Part shown: positions 10,996 to 20,452 of the stretch, piece by piece
How positions within the stretch are numbered: the stretch's first letter is position 1
Layout of the letters: every line of letters begins with the position of its first letter
Source: Allomuricauda sp. TY007
GTDB taxonomy: Bacteria > Bacteroidota > Bacteroidia > Flavobacteriales > Flavobacteriaceae
Assembly (NCBI RefSeq): GCF_010468565.1
Contig: NZ_WUEG01000015.1
Location: forward strand, 37,466 to 101,465
Direction of reading: 5' to 3'
DNA: 64,000 nt
The notes under the pieces: model-generated
Told to the model about the DNA's origin: nothing
The model's input: only the letters and a program-made list of their open reading frames with translations
Database searches by the model: none
Position numbers and translations under genes: made by a program

Positions 10996-11114
10996 GGAAA
11001 CTTTATTCAAATTTTGAATACCTTAATAATTTATTTGTTTTAATGGGTTTTCTCAAACGTTTTCGTAATAAATTAATACAAAAACCCTAAAAAATATAAA
11101 TTTTATTGTGTTGA

Positions 11115-14100
11115 TTAGGGTTGATTAACAGGCTTTTCCGAAAAACGAATCAAACTGTCCTTTCCCATGACCTGCGTGGGCTGTTTTCTGGAGATGGTTT
11201 TTTGTTCCGTTGCTGACTTTTCCTGCTTGTTGAACACTTTTCGCATCAACTCCCTGAAACTGTCAAAATCCACTTGGTAAGATAGCCCCACTCCTTGGGT
11301 ATACCCTTGCCTTTCGGCCAAAAACTGCTGTACTTGGTTTTCCCTGTTAAATATCTTGGCACTGAGCGTTCCCTCATCGTTCAACAGTACCTGTACCTCA
11401 ACATCGCCGGCTACCACTGTTTCCGAAACGCCGCCGACCGGCACCCCTACTCTTCCGTTCACCAAAATTCGGTCGGACAACTGTGTGGAGACCGTTACCC
11501 CTATCCTATCCTCCGTGGCAATATCGGCGTTGGGATCATTATAGCCCTGTTCGTAGGATACACCAAAATTCAGTTTATCATTATTGCCCGAGAGAATTTG
11601 ATTGAAAAGCCCAGAGGCGGTCTGAATCAGATTTCCGGTAACGGCCTGTTGATTGATTCCTCCCGATTGTGGGTTCACAAAAGTTCCCTGTGCCAATAAA
11701 AAGAAGGCGTTTCTTTCCTTTATGGTCGGATCTTGCAGGCGATACTCCAGTTCGGACTGCACTACAGAGGTTGTCCCTGGAAAATCGATATCGAAATTAA
11801 TATTTGGGCTTTCCAGTTCCCCATCCAACCTTATAACAACTTCGGTGGGTATTCTTCCTGTATATCCCGCATTGTCCAAAAGTGGTGCGGGATTGGCATT
11901 AAGGGAATATACCGCTTCCAAATTCAACTGTGCCGCTAGTGGGTCGCGTTCCCACAGAATGGTGCCTCCAGGACGCACCTTGAACTTTTTATCTATGACA
12001 CCTCCATATTTAAAATTGTATTCCCCGGACACCACAACAAAGTCTCCGTACATATTAAATTTTCCATTGGTATTGATCTCTATCAACAAAATACCTTCCC
12101 CTGTTCCCTTTAGGGAACTTCCTGTGGTTTGGTCCACTACAATTTCCACTTCTGCCTCGGGGGTAACAGCAAGGTCAAATGCCATTTCCAGGCCTTGATA
12201 TTCCTCTAGGACACGCTCTTCCTCCAATGATCCCTCTCCCCCTTTTTCAATAAAATTTATAAAGGAATAGTCTCCTACACTGGTCACATCGCTCAGGGGT
12301 ATTTTAAGTGATGAGCCACGCGCTGTAGTAGCATCCACAGCAATGGTCAATGCATCGGTTGGACCATAAATACTTCCCGTTCCATTAATGAAACCTGTTC
12401 CGTAGTAGAGGGTTTCCTCATCGTATTCGGTGTTTAAAATCATGAAGCGGTCGTTATTGGTATCCACATCCAGCCCAAGGTACCAATCATCAAAACCAGT
12501 ATGACTAATGGTACCGTCCATAGTTGCCGTGGTACCTTCTTCCACATCGGACAGCTCCACATTTTCAAAATAAAAGGTCTGGTCGAACAGCCGAACCTGG
12601 GAATATGGCGCAAAATCATAGTCCACGTTAAGATAGGGGATTCCAATGCCCGCATCATTTAAGTTGAGCACCCCATTAATAGCGGGGTTTTCCACATTAC
12701 CGATTATAGTGGCATTGCCACTGACCTTCCCCCTAATATTGGAAATAATGCCCTCTCCCAAAGGATTGAAAGGCTCTAGGGCAAAATCGGTAAAGTTGGC
12801 AACCAAATCCAGTTCTTGCTTATTGTTTATGTTGGTGACCTTGCCATTTATGCTCATGAGTTCTTTTCCTTGATCGTTGAGCCAAGAGCTCACGCCAAAC
12901 TCGGTAAGGTCGTTGTTGCCATAAATGCCAACTTCCAAATCGCCCATGTGCATCTTGTTGATACTGAAGTTTTGGATATTTAAGCTTGAAGTGGGCAAAT
13001 ACCTTCCATCTTTCTGTAAAATATTGAGAAAGCCATCCACTTTTCCATCCATTTTTAGGCTATCGATTGCCGGGGTAATCTTGTTTAGAGATACCAGTTT
13101 AAACTGTAGGTCCAAATCTTTATAGGTGGAATCGGCAAACTCTCCCCTTAATCGAATCTGTTCTTGGTTATTGTTGTCCATGACCACATCCTCTATCCTG
13201 ATGCTGTCCAAAGAGCTGTTAAAGATTACCTTGTTCTTATTGTTCCCGTTCTTGTTGAGCACCCAAGTGTTCCCTTTAAAGCTAATGTCCGATTTTTTCA
13301 GCCCAATGACCGATCTGTTGTTTTCGTTAAAGGTGTGATAAAAGTTCAGATTATAGCTATCATTATACTCACTTCCCCCTTTAAACTCCGTTCTAAAGAA
13401 AAGGGTATCCTTTAAGGTAGTATTGATCAGATTAAAATCTTTAATGTCGTAATACACCGTGGACATGTCCTCTACCGAAACAAAGGTGTTGAACAATGGA
13501 TTTTTGTTGTCTATCTTTAACTCAATATTATCAAACTTGTTCCCAAAGGCCTCGATATTGGGCGATTTAAAGGTGAGCTTAAAATCACTCTGGTCCGCCT
13601 TAATGGCCCCTCGGATATAGGTATTGGCATCGAAAGCCATTTCCGGGACAAACACATCAACAATCTTATTGTAAATCTTAAAATTGAAGTCGAGATGTTG
13701 TCCGCCCGAAATCTCAAAGGGCTGGTAATTGGTATAGATACTTCCAATGGAATTCTGAATCAATCTTCCCAGTTCGTTTACCTTGAAATTCCCTCGCATA
13801 TATCCGGTGATGATATCCGGTGAGTTGATCTCCACGGTTCGTATGGTGTCCCGATCAAAGGAAGAGGTCACATTGAAATCCTCGAAATAGTAGGTGTCGT
13901 TCGCATTTTGATAGGTGGTATTGGAAAAACGCAACTGTCCTGCCATGTCGTCAAGATTGTTGCCTTCAATATCCATATCCACATGCCCTTTAAATATGGA
14001 AATGCTATCGTTGATAAAATTCAATTCCTTAAGGTCGGCGTAGTCCACTGCGGCCACAAAGTTGAATTTGTTCTCCCGGGCCCCGAAATTGGCCAATCCT

Positions 14101-15566
14101 TGAAAATCGAACCTAAAGTTATCGTCGTTGCACAAAAGCACGCCATCAAAAAGTTCGTTCCTCAAAATACCGGAAACCTTTATTTTGTTATACTCGTAAT
14201 CGTTGAATTCAAATTTGTAGATGTCCCCGGAAACTTCGGTATTCAAGCTCTCCGCTACAAATCCCTTTCCTTCCACGTTCATGTCCATAGAGGCAAGTCC
14301 AAGGTCTTCATTATCTATAAATTCACCAATATCAAAATCGATCAAAGAAATAAAACCAATGTACGAGGCATCTTCTATGGTCTGCACATTGGTCATTTGA
14401 AGATCCACGTAGCTATCACCCACAGCAGTGTTCAAATTGACGGTTACGTCGATGGAGGTCTCTGTGATCTCCGTATCCCCACGCACTGTAAACTGACCCA
14501 ATTTTTGAACGGATTCCGGAATGTTTCTGCCCAATATTTTGGGCAAAATACTTCGTAATTGATAATAACTGGAGGTAAGGTTGTCTATATCCCCACGTAG
14601 TACAAAGGGAGCATACTCACTAAAAATATTATCGAACCTAAAGTCTCCCCGAATACCTGTATTATCGGTAAAAAGGAACAAATTATCGACCTGGAGCTGG
14701 TTGAGCACCCCACTAAAGTCCCCGGTAAAGGTCACCGTTTTGTCCTGACCAAATTCATCGTAAAAGGCATTTATCTCGTTTAGGGCCACGGAAGATTCCG
14801 TAAAATTGGCATCGATCTTCACCAAATCAACAAAATTGGCCAGATCGTCCCGCTCATAATTGAACACCAAATTACCTTTTAGTTCGGATTGCTCGGTATC
14901 GATCAGCAGGGAATCAAAGCGCATTTGTTGCTTGGTGTATTTAAAATCGGTCGCCAATTTCTTAAGGCGTATTCCACGCTTCGCCAAGGTGGAAAGGTCA
15001 TCTATTTTTAAGGAAACATCCGGTCCAAGTATCTGAAAATCGTGCGCCAAAACTTCAATTTCCGAGAAATTCAGCGTCTCAGGTTTTTCCAAGTTCTCAT
15101 CAACCAATCTAAACTTTCCACTATGTATCTCGATCTCATCAGAAGACATAAAAAATGGAGGGGTTCCCGGATCTCTGGGTTTACCGTCGTCCAATTTGGC
15201 CACAAATACATCCAGATTGGTATCCGTCTCCCCTTCGTAGGTCTTTAAGTTAAAGGTGAGACCGTCCAATTCCATATCGCCAAACTCCATCTTATTATTG
15301 GCCATATTGCGCAAGTTTAAAATGGATGTGGTTAGTTTGTGAATGTAAATTAGTGTATCCTTCTTGTAGTCTTCTACATAAATACCCTTTATCCCTGCAT
15401 TCATGTTGAAGAGGGACACGCTTACCCGTTCAATTTGGATATTTGTGCCAAACTCCTCGTTTAAAGAATCGGTAGCGTATTTTCCCAACTTGGTCTGTAC
15501 CACAGGCAAGGACAATACCAAAGAGCCCAATACCAGAATAAGGATAATGGCCAAAAGGAAACGCAA
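11115..15566 (-). CDS. tamB: Translocation/assembly module TamB-like (AsmA/DUF490 family) protein
   Basis: At least 1483 aa. A hydrophobic N-terminal anchor (LLAIILILVLGSLVLSLPVV) is followed by a very long beta-rich body and a C-terminal TamB/DUF490 domain (about 1030-1440, with RPGGTILWERDPL and SYEQGYNDPNADI). TamB-like proteins bridge inner and outer membrane and carry lipids or help outer-membrane protein assembly. The start is uncertain: a TTG at 15566 or a CTG at 15569 are the only reasonable codons. The basic string KNPIKKLRK just upstream would make sense as a cytoplasmic tail, so the true start may lie further 5', inside the tsaD promoter region. It is transcribed away from tsaD. 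Confidence 0.9.
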   Translation of the reverse strand: MRFLLAIILILVLGSLVLSLPVVQTKLGKYATDSLNEEFGTNIQIERVSVSLFNMNAGIKGIYVEDYKKDTLIYIHKLTTSILNLRNMANNKMEFGDMELDGLTFNLKTYEGETDTNLDVFVAKLDDGKPRDPGTPPFFMSSDEIEIHSGKFRLVDENLEKPETLNFSEIEVLAHDFQILGPDVSLKIDDLSTLAKRGIRLKKLATDFKYTKQQMRFDSLLIDTEQSELKGNLVFNYERDDLANFVDLVKIDANFTESSVALNEINAFYDEFGQDKTVTFTGDFSGVLNQLQVDNLFLFTDNTGIRGDFRFDNIFSEYAPFVLRGDIDNLTSSYYQLRSILPKILGRNIPESVQKLGQFTVRGDTEITETSIDVTVNLNTAVGDSYVDLQMTNVQTIEDASYIGFISLIDFDIGEFIDNEDLGLASMDMNVEGKGFVAESLNTEVSGDIYKFEFNDYEYNKIKVSGILRNELFDGVLLCNDDNFRFDFQGLANFGARENKFNFVAAVDYADLKELNFINDSISIFKGHVDMDIEGNNLDDMAGQLRFSNTTYQNANDTYYFEDFNVTSSFDRDTIRTVEINSPDIITGYMRGNFKVNELGRLIQNSIGSIYTNYQPFEISGGQHLDFNFKIYNKIVDVFVPEMAFDANTYIRGAIKADQSDFKLTFKSPNIEAFGNKFDNIELKIDNKNPLFNTFVSVEDMSTVYYDIKDFNLINTTLKDTLFFRTEFKGGSEYNDSYNLNFYHTFNENNRSVIGLKKSDISFKGNTWVLNKNGNNKNKVIFNSSLDSIRIEDVVMDNNNQEQIRLRGEFADSTYKDLDLQFKLVSLNKITPAIDSLKMDGKVDGFLNILQKDGRYLPTSSLNIQNFSINKMHMGDLEVGIYGNNDLTEFGVSSWLNDQGKELMSINGKVTNINNKQELDLVANFTDFALEPFNPLGEGIISNIRGKVSGNATIIGNVENPAINGVLNLNDAGIGIPYLNVDYDFAPYSQVRLFDQTFYFENVELSDVEEGTTATMDGTISHTGFDDWYLGLDVDTNNDRFMILNTEYDEETLYYGTGFINGTGSIYGPTDALTIAVDATTARGSSLKIPLSDVTSVGDYSFINFIEKGGEGSLEEERVLEEYQGLEMAFDLAVTPEAEVEIVVDQTTGSSLKGTGEGILLIEINTNGKFNMYGDFVVVSGEYNFKYGGVIDKKFKVRPGGTILWERDPLAAQLNLEAVYSLNANPAPLLDNAGYTGRIPTEVVIRLDGELESPNINFDIDFPGTTSVVQSELEYRLQDPTIKERNAFFLLAQGTFVNPQSGGINQQAVTGNLIQTASGLFNQILSGNNDKLNFGVSYEQGYNDPNADIATEDRIGVTVSTQLSDRILVNGRVGVPVGGVSETVVAGDVEVQVLLNDEGTLSAKIFNRENQVQQFLAERQGYTQGVGLSYQVDFDSFRELMRKVFNKQEKSATEQKTISRKQPTQVMGKDSLIRFSEKPVNQP

Positions 15567-15585
15567 CAGTATTTTACGAAGTTTT

Positions 15586-15613
15586 TTGATAGGGTTTTTA
15601 TGTTTTACCTTTG
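15586..15613 (+). promoter_or_regulatory. Promoter of tsaD
   Basis: TTG at 15586-15588, a 17-nt spacer and TACCTTTG at 15606-15613 match the Bacteroidota consensus TTG-N17-23-TAnnTTTG. The predicted transcript start is near 15618-15620, about 20 nt before the GTG start of tsaD. Confidence 0.65.
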
Positions 15614-15638
15614 ACGACCAATTTTTGTTCCAAAACGA

Positions 15639-16667
15639 GTGGAAAATCCAAAAAAATATATTCTTGCGATCGAATCATCCTGCGATGATACCTCTGCTGC
15701 CGTACTTTGCAATACAAAAGTACTGAGCAATGTGGTAGCTACACAAGAAATTCACAAGCAATATGGGGGTGTTGTCCCAGAATTGGCCTCAAGGGCACAT
15801 CAACAAAATATAGTTCCCGTGGTACACCAAGCCTTGGCCAAGGCAAATATCGACAAAAAACAGCTATCTGCCATAGCATTTACACGAGGCCCCGGACTTA
15901 TGGGATCCTTGTTGGTGGGAACCTCTTTCGCCAAGTCTTTGGCACTGGGCCTGGACATACCCTTGATCGAGGTAAACCACATGGAAGCCCACATTCTCGC
16001 CCATTTTATCGAGGATGGGGACCAGACTTCCCCAAGATTTCCGTTTTTAGCGATGACCATTAGTGGGGGACACACCCAAATTGTGAAGGTCACGGATTAC
16101 TTTACCATGGAAGTCTTGGGCGAAACCTTGGACGATGCCGTGGGCGAAGCCTTTGACAAAAGTGCCAAATTGATGGGACTGCCCTACCCCGGTGGTCCAT
16201 TGATCGATAAATATGCAAAACTGGGCAATCCAGATGCTTTTACCTTCCCAAAACCAAAGGTTGATGGACTCAACTTCAGTTTCAGTGGGTTAAAGACCAG
16301 TATTCTCTATTTTTTACAACGAGAGACCCAAAAGAACCCAGATTTTGTTTCCGAAAACATAAATGATATTTGTGCTTCGGTGCAATTCACCATTCTGGAA
16401 ATATTAATGGAGAAGCTGCAATTAGCTGTTGACCAGACCGGTATAAAACAAATTGCCATCGGTGGCGGGGTAGCGGCCAATTCCGGCATTCGGGGCAGAC
16501 TTAAGGATGCCGAGGAAAAGTTGGGCTGGCAAACCTTTATTCCTAAATTTGGGTATTGCACGGACAACGCCGCCATGATCGGTATTGTTGGTTACCTTAA
16601 GTTTGAAAGGGGAGTGTTCACGGACCAAAGTATTGCCGCCAAGGCACGTTACGCCATAGGTAGCTAA
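15639..16667 (+). CDS. tsaD: tRNA N6-threonylcarbamoyladenosine synthase subunit TsaD
   Basis: 342 aa with a GTG start (MENPKKYILAIESSCDDTSA), which preserves the conserved ESSCDDT block. The metal-binding HMEAH motif (about residues 112-116) and the nucleotide motif SGGHTQ (about 137) are present, and the C-terminal GGGVAANS loop is complete. TsaD transfers the threonylcarbamoyl group to A37 of ANN-decoding tRNAs, with TsaB and TsaE. It is the first gene of a plus-strand run through to position 20452. Confidence 0.96.
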   Translation: MENPKKYILAIESSCDDTSAAVLCNTKVLSNVVATQEIHKQYGGVVPELASRAHQQNIVPVVHQALAKANIDKKQLSAIAFTRGPGLMGSLLVGTSFAKSLALGLDIPLIEVNHMEAHILAHFIEDGDQTSPRFPFLAMTISGGHTQIVKVTDYFTMEVLGETLDDAVGEAFDKSAKLMGLPYPGGPLIDKYAKLGNPDAFTFPKPKVDGLNFSFSGLKTSILYFLQRETQKNPDFVSENINDICASVQFTILEILMEKLQLAVDQTGIKQIAIGGGVAANSGIRGRLKDAEEKLGWQTFIPKFGYCTDNAAMIGIVGYLKFERGVFTDQSIAAKARYAIGS

Positions 16668-16737
16668 TTAAAAATAATTCATTTCGACCTAGAACGTCGG
16701 GGAATCAAGCCCTCAATGGGGGATTTAAATTTTAACT

Positions 16738-17445
16738 ATGCAGCTTTTCTACAATCCATCGTTGGACAATAGTGCCAAGCAGTTCATTTTTCCACCCGAT
16801 GAAAGCAAACACATTGCCCGGGTTTTGCGTAAATCCGAAGGAGACATTGTTCACATCACCAATGGTAAAGGATATTTGTTCGAAGCTGAAATTTTGGAAC
16901 CAGACCAAAAAAGATGCAAGGCACGTATTACTTCACAGCGTAAATCAATTCCAAAAAGATATAAACTGCACATGGTGGTAGCCCCTACAAAAATGAATGA
17001 CCGATATGAATGGTTCTTGGAAAAAGCCACAGAAATAGGTGTGGATGAGATTACCCCGATCATTTGCGATCACTCCGAACGAAAAACCATTAAACTGGAA
17101 CGAATGGAGCGTGTATTGCAAGCTGCCATGAAACAATCTTTGCAAACAGTTTTACCACAGATCAACCCACCAATATCCTGCAAGGACTTCTTGGAATCCG
17201 ATACTACCGTTGGCCTAAAATTTATTGCCCATTGCCAAAATGGCGAGAAAATGGAGTTAAAACGAAGAGTTATCGCCGACAACGATGTTACCATACTTAT
17301 TGGACCCGAAGGCGATTTCTCCAAAGAAGAAATTGACCTGGCCAAAGAAAAGGGATATATCCCCATTGCCCTAGGAAGGAATCGACTCCGTACCGAGACA
17401 GCGGCCATTGTGGCCTGTACAACAGTGGCCATAATCAACAACTAA
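16738..17445 (+). CDS. rsmE: 16S rRNA (uracil1498-N3)-methyltransferase RsmE
   Basis: 235 aa, the family norm. An N-terminal PUA-like part (about 1-70, with KHIARVLRKSEGD) is followed by a SPOUT knot domain. The knot-forming motifs LIGPEGDFSKEEI and ALGRNRLRTETA are intact. It methylates N3 of U1498 in the decoding region of 16S rRNA using SAM. It lies 70 nt after tsaD and probably shares its transcript. Confidence 0.96.
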   Translation: MQLFYNPSLDNSAKQFIFPPDESKHIARVLRKSEGDIVHITNGKGYLFEAEILEPDQKRCKARITSQRKSIPKRYKLHMVVAPTKMNDRYEWFLEKATEIGVDEITPIICDHSERKTIKLERMERVLQAAMKQSLQTVLPQINPPISCKDFLESDTTVGLKFIAHCQNGEKMELKRRVIADNDVTILIGPEGDFSKEEIDLAKEKGYIPIALGRNRLRTETAAIVACTTVAIINN

Positions 17446-17456
17446 TAGGGACGCAC

Positions 17457-17488
17457 TTTATTTTTTACAAAGGAATACCCTATTTTTG
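17457..17488 (+). promoter_or_regulatory. Candidate promoter of the DUF4159-AI-2E unit
   Basis: TATTTTTG at 17481-17488 is a perfect -7 box. The -33 position, 20 nt upstream, reads TTTA (17457-17460), one base off TTTG. The transcript would begin about 20 nt before the ATG at 17512. Confidence 0.5.
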
Positions 17489-17511
17489 AAAGGCTGGTCA
17501 ACTGCTTCTAT

Positions 17512-18162
17512 ATGAAACAACATATCCATTTAATATGTACCCTACTGTTTTTTGCGGTAACTGCAACACATGCCCAACAGATTGCCGTACTCAAATATGG
17601 CGGTGGGGGCGATTGGTACTCCAACCCCACGGCACTTCCCAACTTAATTCAATTTTGTAATACCAATATTGATACGAAGATCGATTCAGAACCGGAAACA
17701 GTGGAGGCAGGAAGCGTCTCTATTTTTAAATATCCATTTTTACACATGACAGGGCATGGCAACGTCTTTTTCACAGATGAAGAAGTCCAGAATTTGCGAA
17801 CCTATCTTTTGTCCGGAGGATTTTTACATATTGACGACAACTACGGTATGGAACCTTACCTGAGAAGGGAATTGGAAAAGGTTTTCCCGGACAGACCATT
17901 GGAGGAACTGGGTGCCGACCATCCCGTATTTTCACAAAAATTCAAGTTTCCGGACGGATTGCCCAAAATTCACGAGCATGATGGAAAAAGACCGCAGGCC
18001 TTTGGGATTTTTGATCAAGGTAGACTTGTGCTGCTCTACACTTACGAGTGCGACCTTGGGGATGGCTGGGAAGATCCAAGCGTGCACAACGACCCGGAAG
18101 AAGTTCGGTTGAAAGCCTTGCAAATGGGATCAAATATTGTGGAATATGCTTTTAAAAGTTAA
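17512..18162 (+). CDS. DUF4159 domain-containing exported protein
   Basis: 216 aa. A signal peptide (HLICTLLFFAVTATHAQQ) is followed by one DUF4159 domain across the rest of the protein, including the string LKYGGGGDWY, the motif LHIDDNYG and a C-terminal DGWEDPSVHND. DUF4159 proteins have a flavodoxin/GATase-like fold and no proven reaction. They often occur beside MoxR/von-Willebrand type genes, which are absent here. Three nucleotides separate it from the next gene. Confidence 0.88.
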   Translation: MKQHIHLICTLLFFAVTATHAQQIAVLKYGGGGDWYSNPTALPNLIQFCNTNIDTKIDSEPETVEAGSVSIFKYPFLHMTGHGNVFFTDEEVQNLRTYLLSGGFLHIDDNYGMEPYLRRELEKVFPDRPLEELGADHPVFSQKFKFPDGLPKIHEHDGKRPQAFGIFDQGRLVLLYTYECDLGDGWEDPSVHNDPEEVRLKALQMGSNIVEYAFKS

Positions 18163-18165
18163 AAC

Positions 18166-19266
18166 ATGAATGCAAAAATAATCGCTAACGGAATATTACG
18201 GGCAGTGGCCATTATGGTCGGTGTGGTTCTTTTAGGCTGGTTTTTTTATAAAATCCAGTCCGTGTTGGCCTATTTGGCCATTGCAGCTGTTTTGGCCTTG
18301 TTGGGCAGACCCATTGTACTTTTCCTGCGAAGAAAGCTCAAGTTTCCCAATACCTTGGCTGTTGTGGTTACCATGATCTTTATGCTGGCCATTTTTTTAG
18401 GGATACTCGCCCTATTTATCCCCCTGATTGCCGAACAAAGTAAAAATCTGTCCCTACTGGATATTGAAGCACTCAAAGCCGACCTTAACACGCTTTACAT
18501 TCAAACCTTAGACTATTTTGGTGCCTCAACAGGGAGTTTCAACACCTTATTGAACGAATCCCGTATTGAAGAAAATGTGCTACAAGGTTTGGATTTAGGT
18601 TTTATCCCGAATTTTCTTAACTCATTTGTCAATGCATTGAGTAATTTTAGTATAGGCCTTTTTTCAGTACTTTTCATTTCCTTTTTCTTTTTAAAGGATA
18701 GCAAATTGATGCAAAACGGTATTTTGACCTTTGTGCCCGATGACAAGGAAAGTAACTTGGTCAAGTCCATTGATAAAATCAATAATCTGCTGTCCAGATA
18801 CTTTGCTGGAATTTTACTTCAGCTATTTATTCTCTTTGTAATTTACACCATAGCACTATTGATCGTGGGCGTGGAAAATGCCATTGTTATTGCTTTCTTG
18901 TGCGCCCTGTTCAACATTATTCCTTATATAGGCCCTATTATTGGGGGAGCAATTATGATTACCCTGACCATGACGAGCTCGCTCGGGGCGGATTTCAGCA
19001 CCGTTATTTTGCCAAAGGCCATGTATGTTTTTATTGGTTTAACGGTAGGTCAGCTCATTGATAATTTCTTTTCACAACCCTTTATTTTTTCCACAAGCGT
19101 AAAGTCCCACCCTCTGGAGATTTTTCTCATCATCATTATTGCAGGGCTTTTATTTGGTGTGGTCGGAATGGTGGTCGCAGTACCCGGATACACGGCCATA
19201 AAGGTTGTTTTAAAGGAGTTTTTAACGGAATATTCCTTTGTGAAGAAATTGACCAAAAACTTATAG
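18166..19266 (+). CDS. AI-2E family transporter (PerM/YdiK type permease)
   Basis: 366 aa with about eight hydrophobic segments (for example 12-60, 62-90, 155-175, 210-265, 300-345) and the family string ALFNIIPYIGPIIGG near 245-260. The family was named for autoinducer-2 export, but many members are Na+/H+ antiporters or have no known substrate, so the substrate is left open. It sits in the inner membrane. It is 3 nt after the DUF4159 gene and 7 nt before the methyltransferase gene, so it is operonic. Confidence 0.9.
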   Translation: MNAKIIANGILRAVAIMVGVVLLGWFFYKIQSVLAYLAIAAVLALLGRPIVLFLRRKLKFPNTLAVVVTMIFMLAIFLGILALFIPLIAEQSKNLSLLDIEALKADLNTLYIQTLDYFGASTGSFNTLLNESRIEENVLQGLDLGFIPNFLNSFVNALSNFSIGLFSVLFISFFFLKDSKLMQNGILTFVPDDKESNLVKSIDKINNLLSRYFAGILLQLFILFVIYTIALLIVGVENAIVIAFLCALFNIIPYIGPIIGGAIMITLTMTSSLGADFSTVILPKAMYVFIGLTVGQLIDNFFSQPFIFSTSVKSHPLEIFLIIIIAGLLFGVVGMVVAVPGYTAIKVVLKEFLTEYSFVKKLTKNL

Positions 19267-19273
19267 CATCAAT

Positions 19274-20452
19274 TTGAACGATATTATTTTAAATATCGGT
19301 GTCCAGGATTTTATATCAAAAAACATCTCCGCAGACACCATGTCAATCTTACTTAAAAAACCTGTTTTTGAGGGTGTTTCACAAAAAGAGCTGGTCGAAC
19401 AGATAGAAGCTAAAAAAAAGAGTCGTGATAAACTGCCCACTTGGTTTGCCTCATCCCATATCTACTATCCCAATAAACTCAATATTGAACAAACCAGTTC
19501 CGAATCAACAGCTGAATATAAGGCCCAAATTGTAAGTGGAAAATCGTTGGTAGACCTTACAGGTGGGTTCGGTGTTGACAGTTACTTTTTTTCAAAAAAA
19601 ATAGCGTCCGTTTTTCATTGTGAAATCAATTTGGAACTGAGTGAAATTGCAGCCCATAATTTTAAAGTTTTAGGGCAGAACAATATAAAATGCCTGCCCG
19701 AAGATGGCATTACATTTTTAAAGGAATCAACACAAAATTTTGATTGGATCTATGTTGACCCCTCTCGAAGAAACGATAAAAAAGGAAAGGTTTTTCTCTT
19801 AGAGGATTGCCTGCCCAATTTACCCGAACACCTCCCTTTGATTTTTGAAAGAACACAACATATTCTCGTAAAAACATCTCCACTTTTAGATATAAAAAAA
19901 GGGGTTGAGGAACTGGAATTCGTAAAAGAGGTTCATGTTGTGGCCATTAATAACGAAGTAAAGGAACTCCTCTTTATTTTAGAAAAAGGGTACAACGGAA
20001 ACATTGGAATAAAAACCATCAATTTACTGCCAAACCGAACAGATACATTCAATTTTAAACTGGAAGAAGAACAAAACACCACTATTGATTTTGGGGAGCC
20101 TTCTGCCTATTTGTACGAACCCAATGCCGCTATTTTAAAGTCCGGTGGGTTTAAGTCCGTAGCCAAAACCTACAAGCTTAAAAAACTCCACCCACACTCC
20201 CATTTATACACTGCTGACACTCTTGTAGATTTTCCCGGGAGAAGGTTTACCATTGAAAAGACCCTTCCTTATTCCAAAAAGTCCATAAGATCAATGGCCG
20301 TCCCAAAAGCGAACATCACAACACGGAACTTTCCCATACCAGTTGCCGAGCTTCGCAAAAAACATAAGATTAAAGATGGCGGAAATCGTTACCTCTTTTT
20401 TACCACCAACATCAACAACAACTTGATATTTTTGGTGTGCAAAAAGGTTTAA
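19274..20452 (+). CDS. SAM-dependent methyltransferase with THUMP-like C-terminal domain
   Basis: 392 aa, TTG start. A methyltransferase core occupies about residues 85-240: motif I is VDLTGGFGVDSYFFS, the motif II acidic residue lies in FHCEINLELSEIA, and the catalytic-loop-like motif is YVDPSRRND. The C-terminal half (about 300-390, AKTYKLKKLHPHSHLYTAD) fits the THUMP-like domain of a conserved Bacteroidota family. The target, probably an RNA, is unknown. Its last 4 nt overlap the convergent peptidase gene. Confidence 0.85.
   Translation: MNDIILNIGVQDFISKNISADTMSILLKKPVFEGVSQKELVEQIEAKKKSRDKLPTWFASSHIYYPNKLNIEQTSSESTAEYKAQIVSGKSLVDLTGGFGVDSYFFSKKIASVFHCEINLELSEIAAHNFKVLGQNNIKCLPEDGITFLKESTQNFDWIYVDPSRRNDKKGKVFLLEDCLPNLPEHLPLIFERTQHILVKTSPLLDIKKGVEELEFVKEVHVVAINNEVKELLFILEKGYNGNIGIKTINLLPNRTDTFNFKLEEEQNTTIDFGEPSAYLYEPNAAILKSGGFKSVAKTYKLKKLHPHSHLYTADTLVDFPGRRFTIEKTLPYSKKSIRSMAVPKANITTRNFPIPVAELRKKHKIKDGGNRYLFFTTNINNNLIFLVCKKV

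Noticed and set aside
13908..14558. 216-codon plus-strand ORF inside tamB
   Set aside because: Antisense to a well supported gene; composition is a frame shadow with no recognisable domain.
15715..15722. Minus-strand TACTTTTG inside tsaD as a tamB promoter
   Set aside because: A TTG lies 21 nt away, but it would give a leader of about 150 nt through tsaD codons; too weak to list as a feature.
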